NCBI RefSeq assembly: GCF_023167545.1
Contig: NZ_AP014647.1
Location: forward strand, 310,001-374,000
DNA: 64,000 bases
Direction of reading: 5' to 3'
DNA from: Streptococcus constellatus subsp. constellatus
GTDB taxonomy: Bacteria > Bacillota > Bacilli > Lactobacillales > Streptococcaceae
Part shown: positions 24,831 through 33,709 of the stretch, piece after piece
Layout: each line of letters begins with the position of its first letter
How positions within the stretch are numbered: position 1 is the stretch's first letter
The notes under the pieces: model-generated
What the model saw: only the letters and a program-made list of their open reading frames with translations
Database searches by the model: none
Told to the model about the DNA's origin: nothing
Made by a program: the position numbers and the translations under genes

Positions 24831-27089
24831 ATGAATGGACTCAAAAGACAAATTTTAAACCATGCTTTGAAAAATCGGAGAAATCCTAACTATAACCGTA
24901 GACGAGTGGGGAAAAACCTAAGCGTTTTGACGGTTTTTGTCTTTTTTGTTTTCTTGATCAATTTTGCAATTATCATTGGAACTGGAAAAAAGTTTGGTGT
25001 GAACTTGGCTAAACAAGCAAGTCTGGTGCATCAGGTGACAAGGATTGTACCCGCAAAGCGTGGAACGATTTATGATCGCAATGGTCTTCCAATAGCTGAA
25101 GACGCAACTTCCTATAATGTTTATGCTGTTATTGATAAAAACTATAAGTCAGCAACTGGAGAAATTCTTTACGTAGAAGAATCTCAATATGACAAAGTAG
25201 CTGAAGTGTTTAATAAGCATCTCGGCATGGATAAGGATTACGTCAAAAAGCAATTATCTCGAAAAAAATTACAGCAAGTTTCATTTGGTTCCCAAGGAAA
25301 TGGAATCAGTTATAGTAATATGAATACCATTCGTGAGGAATTGAAAAAGGCAAAAATAAAAGGAGTTGATTTTACAACTAGTCCAAATAGAAGTTATAAA
25401 AATGGGAATTTTGCTTCAGTGTTTATTGGATTAGCGCAACTTCAAGAAAATAAAGATGGTAGCAAAACGCTTGTTGGTACGACAGGTTTAGAAGCTGCTT
25501 TAAATAAGACATTAGCCGGAACAAATGGAGTCATCACCTATGAAAAAGATAAAAACGGAAATATAGTACCAGGATCTGACAAGGTTTCAAAGAAAACACA
25601 AGATGGAAAAGATATTTATACAACCTTATCCTCAGACTTACAGTCTTTCCTTGAAACGCGGATGAATGCGTTTGTAGAAAAAGCTAAGGGAACTTATGCC
25701 AGTGCCACATTAGTCAGTGCAAAAACTGGGGAGATTCTTGCAACGACACAGCGTCCAAGCTTTGATGCTGATACGAAGCAAGATCTGACAAAAGACTTCG
25801 CTTGGTCCAGTGCTCTCTATCAAAATCAATATGAACCGGGCTCAACGATGAAAGTCATGACACTTGCTGCGGCGATAGATAACAAGACTTTTCCAGCAAA
25901 CGAAACCTATAATAATAGTGGGCTGCAAATTGCAGATGTGACGATTCGTGACTGGCTTGTCAATATGGGGCTTTCTGAAGGGCAAACACTAACATATGCC
26001 CAAGGTTTTGCCCTTTCTAGTAATGTGGGAATGGCTTCTCTTGAAAAGAAAATGGGAGATGAAAAATGGCTAGACTACCTTAGCAAATTTAAATTTGGAT
26101 TACCCACGCGTTTTGGAATGAATTATGAAGATTACGGTGGTCTTCCGGCAGATAATATCGTAACCTATGCAATGAGTGCCTTTGGTCAGGGAATTTCAGT
26201 TACGCAAGTACAAATGTTACGGGCTTTTTCTTCCATAGCCAATGATGGCGTAATGGTTGAACCAAAATTCATTAGTGCTATCTACGATTCAAAAAGTGGT
26301 CGTGCACGCAAGAGTTCTACAGAGATTGTTGGGCGTCCTGTTTCAAAAGAGGCTGCTAAGACAACGAGAGATTATATGGTAACTGTCGGTACAGATCCTG
26401 TTTACGGAACCTTGTATAGTAAGGCGGAAGGTGGTCCAATTATCAGAGTGCCTAACCAAAATGTGGCGGTTAAATCAGGTACAGCGCAGATTGCAGGTGA
26501 AAATGGTAGTGGTTATCTAACAGGTGAAAATGATTACATCTATTCTGTTGTGGCTATGACACCAGCTGAAAATCCCGATTTTATCATGTATGTAACTCTG
26601 AAGCAACCTTCAGAATCTTTCCAACCCATTTTCTGGAAAGAAGTTGTTAACCCTGTATTGGAAGAGGCTGCAGCGATGAAAGATACGCTGAACTTGACGA
26701 CACAATCTCCTGTTCTAAAATCTGTTTCAAAAGAATTGACTTATAAAATGCCCTCCGCTAAGAATACTAGTCCTGGTGATTTGGCTGATGAATTACGACG
26801 CAATCTTGTGCAACCTATTGTTTTGGGAACCGGTAAAAATATTAAGAAAGTTTCCGCGAAAGCAGATGAAGAGCTGAAGTCCAATAAGCAAATTCTTATC
26901 CTAACAGATGATTTTACAGAAATGCCTGATATGTATGGTTGGACGAAGAAAAATGCTGAAACATTTGGTGATTGGTTAGGCATAAAAGTCCATGTCAAAG
27001 GTAAAGGCTCAAAAGTTGTAGCTCAAAGTGTCAGGACCAACGCATTGCTTAAAAAAATAAAAGAAATAACAATTACATTAGGAGATTAG
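24831..27089 (+). CDS. pbpX: Penicillin-binding protein 2X
   Basis: PBP2X is the septal class B transpeptidase partner of FtsW and a main beta-lactam target in streptococci. The 752-residue product has a short cytoplasmic tail, a membrane anchor (about 30-52), a dimerisation region ([19 protein letters not shown]), and the transpeptidase domain with STMK (Ser338), SSN (in ALSSNVGM) and KSGT (Lys548). Two PASTA domains follow. Motif positions match pneumococcal PBP2X to within one residue. No classical substitution beside the active-site serine (STMK) is seen by eye. Confidence 0.98.
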   Translation: MNGLKRQILNHALKNRRNPNYNRRRVGKNLSVLTVFVFFVFLINFAIIIGTGKKFGVNLAKQASLVHQVTRIVPAKRGTIYDRNGLPIAEDATSYNVYAVIDKNYKSATGEILYVEESQYDKVAEVFNKHLGMDKDYVKKQLSRKKLQQVSFGSQGNGISYSNMNTIREELKKAKIKGVDFTTSPNRSYKNGNFASVFIGLAQLQENKDGSKTLVGTTGLEAALNKTLAGTNGVITYEKDKNGNIVPGSDKVSKKTQDGKDIYTTLSSDLQSFLETRMNAFVEKAKGTYASATLVSAKTGEILATTQRPSFDADTKQDLTKDFAWSSALYQNQYEPGSTMKVMTLAAAIDNKTFPANETYNNSGLQIADVTIRDWLVNMGLSEGQTLTYAQGFALSSNVGMASLEKKMGDEKWLDYLSKFKFGLPTRFGMNYEDYGGLPADNIVTYAMSAFGQGISVTQVQMLRAFSSIANDGVMVEPKFISAIYDSKSGRARKSSTEIVGRPVSKEAAKTTRDYMVTVGTDPVYGTLYSKAEGGPIIRVPNQNVAVKSGTAQIAGENGSGYLTGENDYIYSVVAMTPAENPDFIMYVTLKQPSESFQPIFWKEVVNPVLEEAAAMKDTLNLTTQSPVLKSVSKELTYKMPSAKNTSPGDLADELRRNLVQPIVLGTGKNIKKVSAKADEELKSNKQILILTDDFTEMPDMYGWTKKNAETFGDWLGIKVHVKGKGSKVVAQSVRTNALLKKIKEITITLGD

Positions 27090-27090
27090 C

Positions 27091-28074
27091 ATGTTACAAG
27101 CTATCATTGCAGGTATTGTGACTTTTATTCTAACTTTAGTTGGAATACCTGCTTTTATTCGTTTTTATCACAAAGCCCATATTTCCGGCCAACAAATGCA
27201 CGAAGATGTGAAACAACACCAAGCAAAAGCTGGAACTCCTACTATGGGAGGAACTGTGTTTTTGGTAGCCTCTGTGTTATCTAGTTTTGTGACAGCTCTC
27301 ATTTCTAAAGAACTTTCAAGTGCTGCCTTGATGGTACTATTTATTCTGGTTTTGTATGGTATCGTTGGTTTCTTGGATGATTTTTTAAAGGTTTTTCGTA
27401 AAATAAATGAAGGTTTAAATCCCAAGCAGAAACTAGCTCTTCAAATTATCGGTGGCATTGTTTTTTACTTCTTTTTTGATACCCACGGTGGGGGAGATTT
27501 ACTCAATGTTTTTGGTTTCCCACTTCATTTAGGCTATCTTTATATTGCTTTTACTCTCTTTTGGTTGGTTGGCTTTTCCAACGCAGTCAATTTGACAGAT
27601 GGCATTGATGGATTGGCCAGTATTTCTGTTACAATCAGTTTAGTAGCTTATGCAGTCATTGCGACAGTTCAACATCGTTTAGATATTTTAATTGTTATTT
27701 TGAGTATGATTGGTGGTCTGCTTGCATTCTTTATTTTCAATCATAAACCAGCCAAGATTTTTATGGGGGATGTAGGAAGTTTGGCTCTTGGTGGTATGTT
27801 AGCAGCAATTTCGATAGCGCTTCACCAAGAATGGACGCTTCTTATCATTGGGATTGTCTATGTCTTTGAGACAACTTCAGTTATGATGCAGGTTTCTTAT
27901 TTCAAATTGACTGGAGGCAAACGGATTTTTCGGATGACACCAGTTCACCACCATTTTGAACTAGGTGGTTTGTCAGGTCATGGTCAAGCTTGGAGCGAAT
28001 GGAAAGTTGATTTCTTTTTCTGGGGAATCGGTCTTATAGCTAGTTTACTAACACTTGCGATTTTATATTTATAA
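27091..28074 (+). CDS. mraY: Phospho-MurNAc-pentapeptide transferase MraY
   Basis: MraY attaches phospho-MurNAc-pentapeptide to undecaprenyl phosphate, making lipid I. The 327-residue, ten-segment membrane protein has the catalytic strings GFLDDFLK (DD pair), [36 protein letters not shown] and [11 protein letters not shown]. It starts one base after the pbpX stop and ends the cluster with a terminator. Confidence 0.98.
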   Translation: MLQAIIAGIVTFILTLVGIPAFIRFYHKAHISGQQMHEDVKQHQAKAGTPTMGGTVFLVASVLSSFVTALISKELSSAALMVLFILVLYGIVGFLDDFLKVFRKINEGLNPKQKLALQIIGGIVFYFFFDTHGGGDLLNVFGFPLHLGYLYIAFTLFWLVGFSNAVNLTDGIDGLASISVTISLVAYAVIATVQHRLDILIVILSMIGGLLAFFIFNHKPAKIFMGDVGSLALGGMLAAISIALHQEWTLLIIGIVYVFETTSVMMQVSYFKLTGGKRIFRMTPVHHHFELGGLSGHGQAWSEWKVDFFFWGIGLIASLLTLAILYL

Positions 28075-28082
28075 GAGAAATG

Positions 28083-28117
28083 ACTCATTTTAAAGTACTT
28101 TAAAATGAGTTTTTTTA
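28083..28117 (+). terminator. Terminator after mraY
   Basis: ACTCATTTTAAAG, loop TA, CTTTAAAATGAGT, then TTTTTTT: a perfect 13-bp stem. Confidence 0.9.
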
Positions 28118-28157
28118 TATAATATCTGAAAAATTTTCTAAAAATTCATAATTTATC

Positions 28158-28185
28158 TTGTATTTATATAAAAAAAGTGTATAAT
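28158..28185 (+). promoter_or_regulatory. Promoter now separated from its gene by IS30 copy 2
   Basis: TTGTAT (28158-28163) and TATAAT (28180-28185) are 16 bp apart, followed by AAAGGAGG (28204-28211). Transcription would now run antisense into the IS transposase. Before the insertion it would have lain about 290 bases upstream of the peptide-binding lipoprotein gene. Confidence 0.5.
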
Positions 28186-28257
28186 AGGTTCAATATTTAG
28201 TCAAAGGAGGGTAGCGGTTGCTGTTTTAATAAAGTAGAGTATCTTATTTTTTTAACT

Positions 28258-29314
28258 GATAAATTGCAAGAATAAGTGCAACATTTACTCTAACTCATCC
28301 ACTAGAGCTTCATAAGCCGTTCTGTAAGCTAAACATTTTCGTGGTCGGTGATTGATATCATATAAGGCCTTGTTCAAAGCCTCATCAGAGATAGCAGCTA
28401 AATCTGTTTTCTTTGGGAAATATTCTCTTAGTAAGCCATTTGCGTTTTCATTACTTCCTCTCTGCCAAGATGAATAGGCGTCCGCAAAGAAAAAGGAAAT
28501 TCCTAAATTCTCTACTAGAGGATAGCAGGCGAACTCTTTTCCCCTGTCTGAAGTGAAGGTTTTAAGAGTCTCTTTTGGAAATAGCCTACAAAGTTGTTCG
28601 ATGGCTGAAAACATGGCTTTGGCTGTTCTATCTGGTATCTTGAAAGCTAAGTAAAAACGAGTTTTTCGCTCTAGAAAAGTCGCTAAACACCCCTTGCTTT
28701 TGCCTCTGGAAGACACTACAGTATCAAGCTCCCAGTGGCCAAAAGTTTCACGATTCCGAACCTCTTTAGGACGTTTGGCAATCGGCGTGCCAATCCTAAA
28801 TGTCCCACGTGTTTCTTTGGGTTGTCGAGTTCTTCCTTTACGACGGAGGACGCTTAAATCCAGATCAATCAAACCAGCATAGAGCCAGTTATAGATGGTT
28901 TTAAAAGCTACCATTGGCTTTTGTTCAAGCTGATAGCGCCCACAAATCTGTTCAGGCGACCAGGAGGATTTTAAACCGTTCTCAATTTCCTTTTTCAACT
29001 TTGGTGTTAAACAAGACTTCCGACCTTTTTGCTTAGCCCTGTGGTCGTACTGTTCCTGTGCTAAGACTGCGGAATAACCATTTTGACATCGTCTTAACTC
29101 TCTTGAAATGGTAGACTTATGGACGCCAAGTTTACTTGCAATTTGGCAAGGTTTTAAACCTAATTCCAAGTAGGTTTCTATCTTTATTCGGTCGGTTATG
29201 GTAAGATGGGAGTAGCTCATAGTTTTTCCTCGGGTTCTGTTTGTGTGGTTACTTACAGTTTACACCAATGAAACGCTATGAGTTTTTTGGTTGAACTATA
29301 TTTTACAATTTATC
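28258..29314 (-). mobile_element. IS30-family element, copy 2, complete
   Basis: Bounded by imperfect inverted repeats starting GATAAATTG at 28258 and ending with its reverse complement at 29314. The 4-bp direct repeat AACT flanks it at 28254-28257 and 29315-29318. Its ends resemble those of copy 1 (shared GATAAATTG and TGCAAC/TTCAAC blocks), so the two may be cross-recognised. The transposase is intact. Confidence 0.9.
28285..29220 (-). CDS. IS30-family transposase (copy 2)
   Basis: The 311-residue product has an N-terminal helix-turn-helix (KIETYLELGLKPCQIASKLGVHKSTISREL in part) and the IS30 DDE core: FGHWELDTVVSS, FTSDRGKEFACYP and RGSNENANGLLREYFP. It is uninterrupted and on the opposite strand to copy 1. 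Divergence from copy 1 is spread along the whole protein, so they are distinct IS types of the same subgroup. Confidence 0.96.
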   Translation of the reverse strand: MSYSHLTITDRIKIETYLELGLKPCQIASKLGVHKSTISRELRRCQNGYSAVLAQEQYDHRAKQKGRKSCLTPKLKKEIENGLKSSWSPEQICGRYQLEQKPMVAFKTIYNWLYAGLIDLDLSVLRRKGRTRQPKETRGTFRIGTPIAKRPKEVRNRETFGHWELDTVVSSRGKSKGCLATFLERKTRFYLAFKIPDRTAKAMFSAIEQLCRLFPKETLKTFTSDRGKEFACYPLVENLGISFFFADAYSSWQRGSNENANGLLREYFPKKTDLAAISDEALNKALYDINHRPRKCLAYRTAYEALVDELE

Positions 29315-29530
29315 AACTCAAAAAGAATGTTTATTCAACTTAGTCTAGATAGCGGAATTTGTAATTTTTGATTCTTTATGCATAATTAAAACTATTTTGA
29401 TTGTATAACCCAATAAATGACTATTATTTAAATGGATAATATTTTTTGTTAAAAAATGATTTTTACTTTTTAAAACTGTTTTGGCATAATATGCGATGTA
29501 ATTAAATGTGATATTAGAGGAGGTTTATCT
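29315..29530 (+). promoter_or_regulatory. Leader and likely promoter of peptide-binding lipoprotein gene
   Basis: Very AT-rich. A possible promoter is TTTACT (29462-29467) and CATAAT (29485-29490) at 17 bp, with TGG before the -10. The Shine-Dalgarno GAGGAGG (29517-29523) precedes the ATG. This promoter lies downstream of the IS and so remains connected to the gene. Confidence 0.5.
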
Positions 29531-31489
29531 ATGAAATCATCAAAATGGATTATTGCAACGGGAGTTGTGCTAAGCACTGGAATCTTATTAGCAGGTTGTG
29601 GCAAGTCAACTTCTAATACGTCAACATACTCATATGTGTATACACAAGATCCAGACACGTTGAATTATCTGATGGCTAATCGTGCGACAACTTCAGATGT
29701 TGTGACCAATTTAGTTGATGGATTATTAGAAAATGACCGATACGGAAACTTAGTTCCAGCACTCGCTAAGTCATGGACAGTCTCCAAAGATGGTTTGACC
29801 TATACCTATAAATTACGTAAAGACGCAAAATGGTACACATCAGAAGGTGAAGAGTACGCAGGTGTAAAAGCACAAGACTTTGTGACAGGTTTGAAATATG
29901 CTGCAGATAATAAATCTGAAGCCCTTTACCTTGTGCAAGATTCTGTCAAAGGATTAGATGCGTATATCAAAGGGGAGACAAAAGATTTTTCAACAGTTGG
30001 TGTGAAAGCTGTAGATGATTATACAGTACAGTATACTTTAAGTCGTACGGAACCTTATTGGAATTCAAAAACAACTAATAATATTCTCTTTCCAGTGAAT
30101 TCGGACTTTTTGAAATCACAAGGAAAGAATTTTGGTTCTGTGAAACCGAGTAGCATTCTTTACAACGGTCCATATCTGCTGAAGTCTTTGACGGCTAAAT
30201 CCTCTATGGAATTTGCTAAAAATCCTCATTACTATGATAAAAAGAATGTTCACTTGGACAATATCAAATTGACTTATTATGATGGATCAGACCAAGAAGC
30301 GCTTATCCGAAACTTCACAGATGGCGCCTATAGTGCGGCTCGTCTCTATCCAAATAGTTCAAGTTTTGCTTCTGTCAAGAAACAATATGCCAACAATATC
30401 ATCTATAGTTTACAAGATGCAACTAGTTATTATTACAATTTTAACTTAAATCGTCAGTCTTACAATCACACATCTAAGAAAACAGATGCTCAAAAATCTT
30501 CAACGCAAGAAGCGGTACTAAACAAAGCCTTTCGTCAAGCTATCAACTTTGCTTATAACCGCACTTCTTACGGTGCACAAAGTAATGGGAAAGATGGTGC
30601 AGCAAAGGTGTTGCGGAACACGCTCGTGCCACCAACATTTGTTTCCATTGGAGATAAGACTTTTGGCGATGTGGTATCCTCTAAGTTAGTAAATTATGGT
30701 TCAGAATGGTCTAATATGAATCTGACTGATGCGCAAGATGCTTACTACAATCCAGAAAAAGCAAAAGCTAAATTTGCTCAGGCAAAAGCAGAATTGCAGG
30801 CCAAAGGTGTTCAATTTCCCATTCACTTAGACGTACCAGCTGATCAAACTAGTAAAATCGGTGTTCAGTGGGAAAGTTCTATGAAACAATCTGTTGAGTC
30901 TGTCTTAGGAGCCGATAATGTTGTGATTGATATTCAGCAGATGAGCTCAGATGAACTGAACAATATCAGTTATTTTGCCAATACTGCCGCTCAAAAAGAT
31001 TATGATTTGTACAATGGTGGTTGGTCAGGAGACTATCAAGACCCATCCACTTATCTAGATACCTTGAATACTAAAAATGGTGGTAGTTTGCAGAACTTTG
31101 GCTTAGAACCAGGTCAAGAGAATGCTAAGATAAAGGCTGTTGGTTTGGATACCTATACTACAATGCTTGAGGAAGCAAATGCTGAAACCAATGAGACGAA
31201 ACGTTATGAAAAATATGCTGAAGCACAAGCGTGGTTGATTGATAGTGCTTTGACAATGCCTAATCTCTCTCTTGGAGGGACTCCGTCTGTGACAAAGACT
31301 GTTCCGTTTAGTCGTTCTTACTCTCTGGTAGGGATTAAAGGTGGTTCAAGCAACTACTTTAAATATGTTAAATTACAAGATAAAATTGTGACGACTAAAG
31401 AATACGAAAGTGCTAAAAAGAAATGGCTGAAAGAAAAAGAAGCGTCTAATCAAAAAGCACAAGATGATTATGAAAATCATGTAAAATAA
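29531..31489 (+). CDS. Oligopeptide-binding lipoprotein (AliA/AmiA type)
   Basis: Substrate-binding subunit of an oligopeptide ABC transporter. The 652-residue product begins with a lipoprotein signal peptide and lipobox LAGC (Cys about 23), then the SBP_bac_5 fold: YVYTQDPDTLNYL near the start, LAKSWTVSKDGLTYTYKLRKDAKW, ADNKSEAL and YDLYNGGWSGDYQDPSTYLD. Streptococci carry several orphan binding proteins (AliA, AliB) that serve the Ami permease encoded elsewhere; this gene has no permease neighbours, so it is probably such an orphan. It binds peptides on the outer membrane face and may influence competence or peptide sensing. Confidence 0.93.
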   Translation: MKSSKWIIATGVVLSTGILLAGCGKSTSNTSTYSYVYTQDPDTLNYLMANRATTSDVVTNLVDGLLENDRYGNLVPALAKSWTVSKDGLTYTYKLRKDAKWYTSEGEEYAGVKAQDFVTGLKYAADNKSEALYLVQDSVKGLDAYIKGETKDFSTVGVKAVDDYTVQYTLSRTEPYWNSKTTNNILFPVNSDFLKSQGKNFGSVKPSSILYNGPYLLKSLTAKSSMEFAKNPHYYDKKNVHLDNIKLTYYDGSDQEALIRNFTDGAYSAARLYPNSSSFASVKKQYANNIIYSLQDATSYYYNFNLNRQSYNHTSKKTDAQKSSTQEAVLNKAFRQAINFAYNRTSYGAQSNGKDGAAKVLRNTLVPPTFVSIGDKTFGDVVSSKLVNYGSEWSNMNLTDAQDAYYNPEKAKAKFAQAKAELQAKGVQFPIHLDVPADQTSKIGVQWESSMKQSVESVLGADNVVIDIQQMSSDELNNISYFANTAAQKDYDLYNGGWSGDYQDPSTYLDTLNTKNGGSLQNFGLEPGQENAKIKAVGLDTYTTMLEEANAETNETKRYEKYAEAQAWLIDSALTMPNLSLGGTPSVTKTVPFSRSYSLVGIKGGSSNYFKYVKLQDKIVTTKEYESAKKKWLKEKEASNQKAQDDYENHVK

Positions 31490-31496
31490 AACGGGT

Positions 31497-31550
31497 ACAA
31501 GAAATTTCTATGAACGATAAGTTTCATAGAAGTTTCTTTTTTGTACGAAA
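31497..31550 (+). terminator. Terminator after peptide-binding lipoprotein gene
   Basis: GAAATTTCTATGAA (31501-31514) and TTCATAGAAGTTTC (31523-31536) form a 14-bp stem with one G-T pair, followed by TTTTTT and flanked by GTACAA/TTGTAC. Confidence 0.9.
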
Positions 31551-31630
31551 AGAGCTGTTTTAAAACGATACTGCTTAAAATGCATGTTTCGGATTGTTTA
31601 CTGACAGTTCCATTTTTTCAAAAAAATTTC

Positions 31631-31659
31631 TTGACAAGGTGGTTCTATCTTGTTATACT
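31631..31659 (+). promoter_or_regulatory. Promoter of tRNA-Leu
   Basis: Consensus TTGACA (31631-31636) and TATACT (31654-31659) with 17 bp between, ending 16 bases before the tRNA. Confidence 0.85.
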
Positions 31660-31675
31660 AATAAAGTACTCAATC

Positions 31676-31761
31676 GCGGGGATGGCGGAATTGGCAGACG
31701 CGCAGGACTAAGGATCCTGTGACCGCTTTAGGTCGTGAGGGTTCAAGTCCCTCTCTCCGCA
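31676..31761 (+). tRNA. tRNA-Leu (anticodon AAG)
   Basis: An 86-base class II tRNA. The acceptor stem is GCGGGGA/TCTCCGC with discriminator A at 31761. The D-loop has AATTGGCAGACGC, the anticodon arm CAGGA-CTAAGGA-TCCTG gives anticodon AAG (codon CUU), and the long variable arm is GACCGC-TTTAG-GTCG-like. The T arm is GAGGG-TTCAAGT-CCCTC. The 3' CCA is not encoded. The A34 would need deamination to read CUC as well. Confidence 0.95.
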
Positions 31762-31770
31762 TTAGATAGG

Positions 31771-31792
31771 CTGGCTTCGGTCAGTTTTTTTG
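31771..31792 (+). terminator. Terminator after tRNA-Leu
   Basis: CTGGC-TTCG-GTCAG with a TTTTTTT tail: a short stem with a stable UUCG tetraloop. Confidence 0.8.
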
Positions 31793-31944
31793 TTTTGCCA
31801 TTTTGAAATATGAGAATGAGAAAATTGTTTTATATGAGAAAACGCTTAAAAGATTAGGAAATGCTGGTATTTTTTCCTGAAAAGTGATAAAATAAACAAT
31901 GTAAGTGGGGAAACCCATAAAAATAAATAGGAGGCCTAATACTA

Positions 31945-32826
31945 ATGGCAATCGTTTCAGCAGAAAAATTTGTCCAAGCAGCTCGTGACAATGGTTATGC
32001 AGTTGGTGGATTTAATACAAACAACCTTGAGTGGACTCAAGCTATCTTGCGTGCAGCAGAAGCTAAAAAAGCTCCAGTTCTTATCCAAACTTCTATGGGT
32101 GCTGCTAAATATATGGGTGGTTATAAAGTATGTAAACTCCTCATTGAAAGCCTTGTAGAATCAATGGGAATTACTGTACCAGTTGCTATTCACCTTGACC
32201 ATGGTCATTATGAAGATGCACTTGAATGTATCAAAGTTGGTTATACTTCAGTTATGTTTGATGGTTCTCATCTTCCAGTTGAAGAAAACCTTGAAAAAGC
32301 TCGTAAAGTGGTTGAATTTGCGCATGCAAATGGAGTATCAGTGGAAGCTGAAGTTGGCACAATCGGTGGCGAAGAAGACGGTATCATCGGTGACGGTGAA
32401 TTGGCTCCAATCGAAGATGCAAAAGCAATGGTTGAAACTGGGATTGACTTCCTTGCAGCAGGTATTGGGAACATTCACGGACCATATCCAGCTAACTGGA
32501 AAGGTCTTCACCTTGATCACTTGCAAAAATTGACAGAAGCTGTTCCTGGCTTCCCAATCGTATTGCATGGTGGTTCAGGTATTCCTGATGACCAAATCCA
32601 AGCAGCTATCAAATTGGGTGTGGCAAAAGTTAACGTAAATACTGAATGTCAAATTGCTTTTGCTAAAGCTACTCGTAAATTTGCTGCTGAATACGAAGCA
32701 AACGAAGCAGAATACGATAAGAAGAAACTCTTTGACCCACGTAAATTCTTGAAACCAGGTTTCGAAGCAATTACAGAAGCTGTTGAAGAACGTATCGACG
32801 TATTCGGTTCAGAAGGTAAAGCTTAA
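31945..32826 (+). CDS. fba: Class II fructose-bisphosphate aldolase
   Basis: Zn-dependent aldolase cleaving fructose-1,6-bisphosphate to DHAP and GAP in glycolysis. The 293-residue product shows GGFNTNNLEW, the metal and base segment AIHLDHGHYEDA, FDGSHLPVEENL, EAEVGTIGGEEDG, GIGNIHGPYP and VLHGGSGIPDD. Codon use is strongly biased to preferred codons, as expected of a highly expressed gene. GGAGG precedes the ATG. Single-gene transcript with a strong terminator. Confidence 0.98.
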   Translation: MAIVSAEKFVQAARDNGYAVGGFNTNNLEWTQAILRAAEAKKAPVLIQTSMGAAKYMGGYKVCKLLIESLVESMGITVPVAIHLDHGHYEDALECIKVGYTSVMFDGSHLPVEENLEKARKVVEFAHANGVSVEAEVGTIGGEEDGIIGDGELAPIEDAKAMVETGIDFLAAGIGNIHGPYPANWKGLHLDHLQKLTEAVPGFPIVLHGGSGIPDDQIQAAIKLGVAKVNVNTECQIAFAKATRKFAAEYEANEAEYDKKKLFDPRKFLKPGFEAITEAVEERIDVFGSEGKA

Positions 32827-32843
32827 TTAAGCTTACCAAATAA

Positions 32844-32878
32844 AAAAGAAAATCTCGCTTTGGCGGGATTTTCTTTTG
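32844..32878 (+). terminator. Terminator after fba
   Basis: AAAAGAAAATCTCGC, loop TTTG, GCGGGATTTTCTTTT: a 15-bp stem with one G-T pair. Confidence 0.9.
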
Positions 32879-32929
32879 ACTTGAGTTGTTTGTGATGTAG
32901 TATAGGATTCATTATTTTTTCTTTTCCTC

Positions 32930-32957
32930 TTGACAAATCAAATTTGCATGCTAGAAT
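32930..32957 (+). promoter_or_regulatory. Promoter of tRNA-Thr
   Basis: Consensus TTGACA (32930-32935) and TAGAAT (32952-32957) with 16 bp between, about 20 bases before the tRNA. Confidence 0.8.
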
Positions 32958-32976
32958 AGATTTATACGTTTATTTC

Positions 32977-33049
32977 GCCGATTTAGCTCAGTTGGTAGAG
33001 CAACGCACTCGTAACGCGTAGGTCGTAGGTTCAAGCCCTATAATCGGCA
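32977..33049 (+). tRNA. tRNA-Thr (anticodon CGT)
   Basis: A 73-base tRNA with acceptor stem GCCGATT/AATCGGC, discriminator A, D arm GCTC-AGTTGGTA-GAGC and T arm GTAGG-TTCAAGC-CCTAT. The anticodon loop CTCGTAA gives CGT, reading ACG. The anticodon stem ACGCA/CGCGT has an A-C opposition next to the loop. The 3' CCA is not encoded. Confidence 0.93.
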
Positions 33050-33058
33050 TCATTGAAG

Positions 33059-33084
33059 GTCTTCATTGAATTGAAGGCTTTTTT
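33059..33084 (+). terminator. Terminator after tRNA-Thr
   Basis: GTCTTCA (33059-33065) and TGAAGGC (33072-33078) form a 7-bp stem with one G-T pair, followed by TTTTTT. Confidence 0.75.
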
Positions 33085-33161
33085 GTTGTTTATACAGTAC
33101 GTAAAAAGGGGCTATAATCTGGTCAGCTCATGAAAAACAAGTAAGTTATTCAGATTTCACG

Positions 33162-33229
33162 ACCACTTACCTATCCAAATGAACCACTTACTGAAAATCG
33201 CTTGAATTTCATGTGACAATTGTTATAAT
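33162..33229 (+). promoter_or_regulatory. LytTR-type direct repeat and promoter
   Basis: ACCACTTAC occurs at 33162-33170 and again at 33183-33191: a perfect 9-bp direct repeat with a 12-bp spacer, i.e. 21 bp or two helical turns from start to start. Such paired direct repeats are what LytTR-domain regulators (ComE, AgrA, HdrR/BrsR) bind. The repeat ends 10 bp upstream of TTGAAT (33202-33207), which with TATAAT (33224-33229) at 16 bp makes the promoter of the LytTR gene. Direct activation by its own product is the simplest reading. Confidence 0.7.
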
Positions 33230-33257
33230 AAAATAAAGAAAAGCGAGGGGAGCGTTT

Positions 33258-33704
33258 ATGAAAATTCGAGTAGAGTTAGATTCGAATCTGGAAGAAGCAG
33301 AAATTGTCATTAAGGCACCTCGCTTTGATGAACAGATAGAGCGCATTCAACGTTCTCTGGAAGAAGTTGCCAAGCCATCTATACTTTTTTACAAAGATAC
33401 GAGTGAATATTATGTTGATTTAGCAGATATCCTCTTCTTTGAAACGGATGGAAATAAAATTTTTGCGCATGCTCGAAATAATGCTTATGAAGTCAAACTG
33501 AAATTGTATGAGCTAGAAGAATGTTTGCCGCGGTATTTCTGTCGTATTTCTAAATCAACGATTACGAATATTAAAGCAATTTATTCATTAGAAAAGTCTT
33601 TTTCAGGAACGAGCAGTATTCGCTTTTATGATACCCATAAGCAAGTGCATGTGTCTAGGCATTATTTTCAATTCCTAAAAGAAAAATTAAGTGAAATGAG
33701 GTAA
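33258..33704 (+). CDS. LytTR-domain transcriptional regulator
   Basis: The 148-residue product has a short N-terminal region (about 1-45, no receiver domain) followed by a LytTR DNA-binding domain: LFYKDTSEYYVDLADILFFETDGNKIFAHA, then LPRYFCRISKSTITNIKAIYSL and HVSRHYFQFLKEKL. It therefore resembles the stand-alone LytTR regulatory systems of streptococci (HdrRM, BrsRM), in which a membrane protein encoded next door inhibits the regulator. The gene is five bases upstream of such a membrane-protein gene. A LytTR-type direct repeat lies in its own promoter. AGCGAGGGGAG precedes the ATG. Confidence 0.9.
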   Translation: MKIRVELDSNLEEAEIVIKAPRFDEQIERIQRSLEEVAKPSILFYKDTSEYYVDLADILFFETDGNKIFAHARNNAYEVKLKLYELEECLPRYFCRISKSTITNIKAIYSLEKSFSGTSSIRFYDTHKQVHVSRHYFQFLKEKLSEMR

Positions 33705-33709
33705 ATATT

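Noticed and set aside
13504..29314. The two IS30 copies as ends of a composite transposon
   Set aside because: The elements are diverged, each has its own 4-bp target duplication, and the DNA between them holds essential core genes (glyQS, rsmH-ftsL-pbpX-mraY) in normal order.
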